Below, piece by piece: positions 8,601 through 14,243 of a stretch of 14,243 bases of DNA. This DNA is from Actinidia chinensis. Taxonomy: Eukaryota; Streptophyta; Magnoliopsida; Ericales; Actinidiaceae. The notes beneath the pieces are model-generated. The model had not been told where the DNA came from. It saw only the letters and a list, made by a program, of their open reading frames with translations, and did no database searches. The stretch's first letter is position 1, and the number at the start of each line of letters is the position of its first letter. The translations under genes were made by a program, and so were the position numbers. The DNA is taken from contig VIGQ01000298.1 of NCBI GenBank assembly GCA_009663005.1, positions 15,001 through 29,243 of the forward strand. The letters are read 5' to 3'.

Positions 8601-9308
8601 AGTATTAAAACTATATAAACAGTGTAGGTATATATTTAATGGTTAAAGCCAAAATACCCCCTGTACAGTTTTGCTAATGCAATTGATGGCTCTACCTCCC
8701 ATCTGTGCAGATTTGCCTTAAATGGTTTTGTCTATTGGTTGTTGAAGTTCTTTTATTTGCTTTTGAACTAATATCCAAAAATAAGTAAATAATAAATAAA
8801 AATTATAAAAATCTGAAACACTTTTATTTGAAAATGTGAGGGATCTGATCATCTGGAAACAGATACTCCATTTTTTTCTCTTAACTACAAAATAAACTTT
8901 ATATAAAAAAAGTTAGTGATTTTTACACTCAACTTTTCTCCAATTGCCACATACCTTTTCGTTTTTATTAGGGTAAATTTACCACCCGAAATAACCCATT
9001 TTACCTTAAAATGTTTGATACATACAAGCACATTATGAAAATTCATTGCAGTAGTAGTAGTTTACGTAAAGACAAAAAAAGGAATTACAATGGAAAAAAA
9101 TAGGAGTGTGAAGATCATTAACCAAACAAATAAGAAATCCTTAAAAAATTACTTGGTTTCATAGTCACATTGACGCTTTCGAACAAAATTTATGAACACT
9201 TAATGACTTGGTTTTTTTTTCTGATTTAAGCCTAAAAAATGGATATTATCCCTTGATTCATTCCAAATACCAACTTTAATATTTCAATCCAAGCTCACTA
9301 GTCACTAC
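8601..9308. other. Intergenic AT-rich DNA with possible repeat scraps
   Basis: The stretch 8640-8760 (GCCAAAATACCCCCTGTACAG and similar phrases) resembles the wording of the long-TIR repeats elsewhere, but I could not find a partner. No gene or RNA is recognised. Confidence 0.45.
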
Positions 9309-9520
9309 GGCTCCGTTTGGCACCAACCTTTTTTTTAGCTTTTTTCTCTGCCTTTTTTGCTTAAAATAAGAAAAAATATTAGAGCTTTTTTGCTTTTTTG
9401 TTTTGTTTAGTACTATTTTTACTACCTTACATCCCAACATTCCCAAATTAAAAATTCTTAGCCTTTTTGAATAACAAATTTAAAAAAACTTGGCTTTTTT
9501 AAGCATTATCAAACGGAGCC
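9309..9520. mobile_element. MITE with perfect 11-bp terminal inverted repeats
   Basis: It begins GGCTCCGTTTG and ends CAAACGGAGCC, exact reverse complements. It is flanked by the 3-bp direct repeat TAC (9306-9308 and 9521-9523). A 3-bp duplication would suit PIF/Harbinger (Tourist-like) elements, although their usual target is TTA/TAA, so superfamily is uncertain. Length is 212 bp, the interior is T-rich, and there is no coding. Confidence 0.65.
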
Positions 9521-9546
9521 TACATGTTTTTCTTTACCCATCTATC

Positions 9547-9697
9547 CCATTTTCACAACAAAAATTGATCCTTATTTCTGGGAGAAGCTGATAAAGGACA
9601 AGTTTCCTAACGATTAACAAAACCCATTTCTCATAACAAAAATTGCGCATTTCTGTCCCTGGGAGAGCTGATAAACATAAGTTCCTAACGATTATCG
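9547..9697 (+). repeat. Two-copy tandem duplication, about 76-78 bp unit
   Basis: Unit 1 (about 9547-9622) and unit 2 (about 9623-9697) share, in order, CCCATTT, AACAAAAATTG, CTGGGAGA, GCTGATAAA, AAGTT and CCTAACGATTA. They differ by small indels and substitutions, so the duplication is not recent. The open frame at 9643-9861 starts inside it and is not a convincing gene. Confidence 0.7.
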
Positions 9698-10451
9698 TAA
9701 CAAAAGTTTCTGAAGCTTTCCACTATACCATTGTAACGGAAAGAATCCACAAAGCATTGTTTCTAAGTCTCCTCACCACACAAATTGGTATAAAAATCGA
9801 TGCATCACCCAAATCACTACAATGGGTCACAAGCCCTCCTATAAGAAATAATACACTATAATTAGTGCATAATATACAAAACCAAATGCTCGGCTATTAT
9901 GTATATATAATTAAAAAAAAAGTAACACAAGGTGGTAAATGTATCGTCCTAATCACAGTTACAAGATTTGACGACCCACTGTGCCCTAAAAACTACCACA
10001 AAAATGGGCAATATGCATCTGCCAAAAGAGAATGTACCCAAGAAGCAAAAAAAATTGTAAATGAAAGAAAGAAAAAAAACAATATGAATGGCAGATTATT
10101 CACATTGCCACAATAGAACCCCACATGGAAAGCAAATATATATGACTCCTCTACTACAAACCTAATGTATTCTTCATGCGACGTGATCTTAGGAGCTAGA
10201 TACAGCTTGAATTTAAGTTGCTCTTCAAGAAATGAAAATGGATACAGACCAAAGAGTTGTATGTAAGTTATGAAGAACCCTAATATTATATAATCGCAAA
10301 GCTTTGCTGCAGTTGATTCATGGGGCTCACATTGGTGAGGAAATTAAGAAGATGGGATGTGTTAGTTTATGTCGATACAAAATGTGAAGAATTGCAGTAA
10401 GGCAAAACCTGTTGGCTGTATTCTTCAGCACCCCTCCCCGACCAAATTTTT
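9698..10451. other. Intergenic DNA, no gene recognised
   Basis: Open frames at 9643-9861 and 9865-10116 have lysine/asparagine-rich translations typical of random AT-rich DNA. The 10300-10370 stretch is less AT-rich and could be read as a short piece with GAHIGEEIKKMG, but I recognise no family. Confidence 0.5.
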
Positions 10452-10612
10452 TTAGGGTAAGCACGCCGTTTGAGAGGCAGAATTGTAATCTTTATTGAGT
10501 ATAGTGGATTTTATCTCCCCTTCCACCAAGGATTTGTGTGCTCTATTTCGTGTGTGACTTATTTGATTCCTTTTTAATGTTTTAGTAGATCGATTGTGTT
10601 GTGCCCTAAACA
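10452..10612 (+). mobile_element. 3' part of a Copia-like LTR, plus orientation (candidate)
   Basis: The order GCACGCCGTTTGAGAGGCAG, ATAGTGGATTTTATCTCC, GTGTGCTCTATTTCGTGTGT, TAGTAGATCGATTGTGTTG, then TGCCCTAAACA matches my recollection of the end (R-U5) of widespread plant Copia LTRs. The usual internal GGACGTAGG...GAACCACGTAA stretch seems deleted between CTCC and GATTTG. The 5' part is not recognisable. Its last 16 bases overlap the end of the opposite-strand LTR. Confidence 0.45.
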
Positions 10613-10898
10613 AGTTACCAGTCACCTGCCAAACTCACCCTCACACAGACAAGATTTACGTGGTTCGGCCAAACAATGCCTACGTCCACGGAGAGGAACT
10701 GATAATTCACTATCTCAGGAATGAATTACATTAATATCAAGGAGGAGATCCACTCAACTCACTCAATCATCCTCATCTCTCAATCCTCTCATCTTTCATT
10801 ATGGCCTCTCTTCTCTCACAGCCTCTCACTCTGTACTCTTTACAGATGTTTATCACCTTCTACCTGCGCCTCTTCTCTCTCTCTGGCAACTTCTCTCA

Positions 10899-10905
10899 AT
10901 TTATA
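10899..10905 (-). promoter_or_regulatory. LTR TATA box
   Basis: TATAAAT on the minus strand within GCTATAAATTGAGAG, in the expected part of the LTR before the GTGGACGTAGG region. It would drive leftward transcription toward the tail-to-tail junction. Activity is unknown. Confidence 0.4.
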
Positions 10906-10920
10906 GCACATAGAAGAGAA

Positions 10921-10944
10921 AATGAGCTCATGGTTGAGCTCATT
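10921..10944. repeat. 10-bp perfect hairpin inside LTR U3
   Basis: AATGAGCTCA, loop TGGT, TGAGCTCATT. It lies upstream of the minus-strand TATA box, that is in U3, where short palindromes can be enhancer sites. No factor can be named from the sequence. Confidence 0.6.
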
Positions 10945-11158
10945 CATTCCTCTCATTCTTCCAATGGAGGGAGCGAAGGAGTCGTCTCTATCTGCGACTT
11001 CTTTCTGCCGCGCATCATACTTCATCGTCTCTGCCTGCTCTTTCTTCTCCACCTTTCTCATTTGTCATCTAAAGGAGACAGAAGTAAATTGGCTTTCCCC
11101 CCATGGACTTGGGGCTTGCCACAAATGGGCTTGACTTCCAATTGGGCTGGATCCAACA

Positions 11159-12054
11159 TATGGATCTCATATTGCATAACAATAGAACAGAACCCAAGCA
11201 TATACTATTTTCAAGCAGATCTGTAAAGTTATAGCTGAAAACAAGTGTGCAATAATCACTCGAACTAAACACATGAGAAAGAATGATAAAAACAACAAAA
11301 CAATTTTGTGATTCCCAGAGACAATGAATTCCACAGTATTTCATTAACCATGAAAATGATAATGGATCTGAGAAAGAAATTTTTTTACAATCGACTATGT
11401 TCATCAATGGTATTACCTTTATAATCCAACCAATCGTGGAATGCGAAAAATAACCATTATCAGTTAGTTTTTTCATTTCTTTTTTTTTATCATGGATCAA
11501 CACAAGATGATGCACAAAAAATGTTGTGAAACATAATTGTGCATACCACAAAATGATATTATCCGCCACATTAATCATCCAAGCAAACTTCCAAAATAAA
11601 AATAAAAAAAACTTACAACAAATCTTGTTGAAATAGAATATGGTAGAGAACTACCGATCGCGGGCGAGCAACCACCGACGACATGGGCGAGTTATAGTGG
11701 CCCGGAAACGGAAAAGCCATTTTAGTACGGCCGATAAAAAAGCTGGAAAATCTGACAATGGCGCTGATAATAGAGACTGTGCCTAACAACAAGAGTATGC
11801 AATTTCCAAAATTGCTTATGCTTTTTCTTAGCACTACATTCACTAATATGGAATTGCATCCTCAAATATGGCATGTTTCTCTCTTTTTGATTGGTCTCCC
11901 TGCTGAGATAGTTGGTATTTCGGCATGAAGATAAATGCTTGGATGGACCCTAGGTTAGGTACATGCTGCAATTGTTCAACTACAAACTTGAATGGTGAAC
12001 AATGTAATTTACGAAAAGTACCTCTTTGGTCCTCTTGCAGAGTTGAAGAGAAAT
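11159..12054. other. Intergenic DNA with a local CG-rich patch
   Basis: The minus-strand open frame 11069-11578 spans an LTR end and unrelated DNA and shows no domain, so it is not called. A patch at about 11650-11760 is unusually rich in CG dinucleotides (for example CCGATCGCGGGCGAGC) for this window. It matches nothing I recognise and has no convincing reading frame. Confidence 0.45.
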
Positions 12055-12398
12055 TTAAGGATAAATTACACTTTGTACTAATGTACTTTTATTAAAATTT
12101 TACTTATATCTTCCACTTTCAATTATATCAATCAATTTATTACCTTTCCGTCAATGAACGTCAATGTGCTATTTTTGTTCATTTTTTGTTCAATTAAGAG
12201 TTCATGCGGCATCTTTTCGTGTTGTGCAAACAAACATCCACCTCATCACTACTCCTGGAATATATAAAAAATAAACTGGAAATATTACATTGACCACATG
12301 ATCGAAAGGATTAGGGAATGACTGACATAATTAGAAGTTAAAGGCACACAATAAAATTTATAAAACTGCAAGAGTGCAAAAATATAATTTATCATTAA
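12055..12398. mobile_element. Foldback element with about 105-bp terminal inverted repeats
   Basis: The ends are TTAAGGATAAATTACACTTT and, on the opposite strand, TTAATGATAAATTATATTTT. The similarity continues inward through blocks such as TTAAAATTTTA/TAAATTTTATT, CTTTCAATTATATCA/CTTCTAATTATGTCA and CCTTTC..GTCAATG, making arms of about 105 bp that cover most of each half. At 344 bp it is a typical MITE. No clean target duplication was found beyond the terminal TTAA itself. Long TIRs suggest a Mutator-like origin. Confidence 0.5.
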
Positions 12399-12702
12399 AA
12401 AAGGAATACTCACGATTAGAAACAATACTAATACTTTTCATTCATAGCATAAGGTATTCAAAATCACACCCTTAGAAGTTATGACAAATGTATTTTATCA
12501 CCAATTTCTATTTTTTATTTTACGAGTCAAAAACAACTTACATTCTAGTTGGAAAAAAAACTGATTTTTTAAAGTTTATTTGTTATTGATGATTTTTAAT
12601 TTGGCTTTTAATAATAAAATATATACATAAATTCAGTTACAAACAAAACTTAAATTGTTTGATTTTGTATAATTCCAAAAAAAACAAAAGCAAAACAAAA
12701 AA
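12399..12702. other. AT-rich spacer, nothing recognised
   Basis: Poly-A/T-rich sequence with no open frame of note, lying between the foldback element and arm B of the inverted duplication. Confidence 0.6.
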
Positions 12703-13216
12703 ATTTATAAAAGTCCCACTAGAGTTTAGTTTTTAATTGAAGGAAAAATTTTCAAGAATTTCCATGTAAGATCAAACACACTTCAAATGAGCCATCTTTT
12801 GAAGCCCAAGAAAATAAGAAAATAATAATTTTATGCAAAATCTATATATAAAACACCCCAAAGAGATGTTGGATAATTTTAAAGTCCATCTCCTAGGGTT
12901 TGGTTGGAAATGGAAAGCTGGGGTGGGCAGGGACAGGGGAAGCAGACTATTTGGTTAACATCTTTAAGAGTTGGGGTTGGAAATCGGAACGAAAATGTCA
13001 CAGGTCGGCTGGATACAGAATGAAGGATGAGGAAATTAGGGGGACATCCGGGGAGGATAGTAAATCTTTTTTGTTTTTTTCCATTTAATTTCGTGGACTT
13101 CCGACTCCAACATGTCGACATACCTCTATTACTCATCGGAGTAAGTTACTTTCTTACCCTTGTACTTTTCTTATAAAATCTACTTGGTATTCTCCTCCAT
13201 CTGATTTTAATATTAA
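12703..13216 (-). repeat. Arm B of a diverged inverted duplication
   Basis: Its reverse complement matches arm A (4626-5534) in order from TCAGATGGA to CTCTAGTGGGACTTTTATAA, but lacks the Copia-like LTR of arm A and the 176-bp MITE next to it. It therefore acts as the empty-site version for both. Short open frames on both strands (12879-13136, 12900-13088) are not kept in arm A and are not called as genes. Confidence 0.6.
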
Positions 13217-13548
13217 GACCAGTTTGGGGGATTAGTTTTTTGGGTTCCTTGGGTTTGGAGTCGGAAAATAAAATATATATTTTATTTAAAAAAAAAAAAT
13301 CAATTAAAGACAGAAAAAACTAAAAAAAAGATGTGGGACTCTGTTTTGTGATAAAAATAATTTTCGTCTTTAGTAAAATATCTAATTAAAAACAAAATTT
13401 TTAGTATTTTATGACTCTTTCGTAAAGAAAGAGAAATCGAAAATCTATAAAATTTTTAATCCAAACGTTGAAAAAAAGTTCATAAAATACAAAATAAACT
13501 CGAAAATCAAGAAAAGAAACTAAAAATATCAATACCCCAAGCTTGGCC
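13217..13548. mobile_element. Candidate foldback MITE adjoining arm B
   Basis: The left end GACCAGTTTGGGGGATTAGT resembles the reverse complement of the right end, GGCCAAGCTTGGGGTATTGAT. The centre at about 13428 is a hairpin: ACTCTTTC, loop GTAAA, GAAAGAG, with weaker pairing over about 30 bp more on each side. Length is about 332 bp and there is no coding. The target duplication is unclear (perhaps TAAG or shorter). Confidence 0.4.
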
Positions 13549-14243
13549 TCCCTAAGGACGGAAAAAAAATGCCCCATTTGCCCTCAGTGAAGCGTCCATG
13601 AGGGATTAATTGAACAAAAGAGATTTGAAATGGTACATTGGCAATTGCCCTAAATTTGTACGGTGCGATTGATTATTGAAATAATTAAAAGAAAAAAATA
13701 CAAAATAAAACTTAAGTGAAAGTACAGAAGTGTAATTTACGCCTTCCATTCGTAACATTGCTTTCCCATTGTGGCGTTGAACAAGCCATCGCCATTCGCC
13801 AGCATGAATATTTAAATTGCTTAAATTTTAGGTTTATTATTTTTTTATTTTTGATCAAAATTTTATATTTTTTTGTGTATCTAGATGAAAAATTATGAAA
13901 ATTTAAAAACATTAATCTTAATTTTAAAAAAATACGGATTAAAAAAATCCATTTTTAACTAAAAAATCCATTTCAGAAAATAAGCTATTTTTTTGTTAAG
14001 ATGGACTTTTTAAAATTTTGAATATTTAAATATATTTTATATTTTATCAAGAAAATTAAATAATATAAATTTTGAACAGAAACAAACAAAAAAAAAAAAA
14101 TAAAGCAACTCAATTAATTTAAAATGAGTAAATTTAGTTAGCCTAAATCCGGCCACTCAAATTTATCGAAAGGAGAGAAGATGAAAAATAAATAAATTTA
14201 AATGACTAAAATAACTTTTACAATATGTTCTTCCCCTTACTAA
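13549..14243. other. AT-rich intergenic DNA to window end
   Basis: No gene, RNA or clear repeat is recognised. The overlapping frames at 13712-13912 (minus) and 13716-13898 (plus) are complementary readings of the same AT-rich DNA without domains. Confidence 0.55.

Larger units (their letters stand above)
10597..11158 (-). mobile_element. Copia-like LTR, minus orientation (solo or truncated)
   Basis: On the minus strand it begins TGTTGGATCCAGCCCAATTG (from 11158) and ends GGGCACAACA (to 10597), with TGTTG...CAACA ends, 562 bp long. Near its 3' end it carries CTCTCCGTGGACGTAGG and CGAACCACGTAAATCTTG, hallmark text of plant Copia LTRs. A TATA box (TATAAAT, plus positions 10899-10905) lies in the middle, with R-U5 downstream. 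Flanking 5-mers (GATTG, TATGG) differ, and no primer-binding site or polypurine tract adjoins, so this is a solo LTR with lost duplication or a broken element. The translated frames of 141, 73 and 70 codons here are LTR sequence, not genes. Confidence 0.72.

Noticed and set aside
10302..10372. Possible short coding scrap containing GAHIGEEIKKMG
   Set aside because: Less than 25 codons, no family recognised, no splice borders or neighbours supporting it.
10801..11226. A 141-codon open frame with an N-terminal hydrophobic start, on the plus strand
   Set aside because: It is antisense to a Copia-like LTR; its leucine/serine-rich translation comes from CT-rich LTR sequence.
11264..11345. Second LTR-like text beside the minus-strand LTR (TTTTGTGATTCCCAGAG…)
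   Set aside because: Resemblance to the Copia ACGTGGTTCGG region is too loose to tell from chance.
11069..11578. The longest open frame (169 codons, minus strand)
   Set aside because: It spans the outer end of the minus-strand LTR and unrelated flank, has no recognisable domain and no supporting gene structure.

Overview
This window looks like non-coding chromosomal DNA from a flowering plant, probably a eudicot. It is very AT-rich, full of A/T homopolymer runs, has no convincing long open reading frame, and is dense with short inverted-repeat (MITE-like) elements and LTR pieces. One eukaryotic gene relic is recognisable from split exons with canonical GT/AG borders. I see no bacterial, phage or CRISPR features. 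I would not call any intact protein-coding gene; the translatable stretches are short and mostly fall inside repeats or the pseudogene.

Layout. Positions 1-330 hold a degraded hAT-type non-autonomous element. Positions 330-2130 are low-complexity intergenic DNA. From about 2130 to 4040, two similar repeats of about 150-200 bp in opposite orientation bracket an A-rich core, which suggests a Mutator-like element with long TIRs. Positions 4450-4625 hold a small foldback MITE with a 9-bp target duplication. Positions 4626-5534 are one arm (A) of a diverged inverted duplication, split by a Copia-like solo LTR at about 4997-5369. Positions 5563-7538 contain a decayed, intron-containing 3' part of an alanine:glyoxylate aminotransferase 2-type gene (AGT2/AGT3 family, class III PLP aminotransferase), with five recognisable exon remnants. 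A hAT-like MITE, a SINE-like scrap and a perfect hairpin sit in one of its introns.

Positions 7940-8600 are a cluster of related inverted-repeat elements, and 9309-9520 is a MITE with perfect 11-bp ends. Positions 9547-9697 are a two-copy tandem duplication. Positions 10452-11158 hold two Copia-like LTR pieces meeting tail to tail. Positions 12055-12398 are another foldback element with TIRs of about 105 bp. Positions 12703-13216 are the second arm (B) of the inverted duplication, followed by a further foldback element (13217-13548) and AT-rich DNA to the end.

The most interesting structural idea is that arms A and B face each other across about 7 kb that includes the truncated aminotransferase gene. 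Either a large TIR element captured a gene fragment (Pack-MULE-like), or two copies of a dispersed repeat happen to flank it. Comparing the arms also identifies insertions present in only one of them. All alignments were made by eye.
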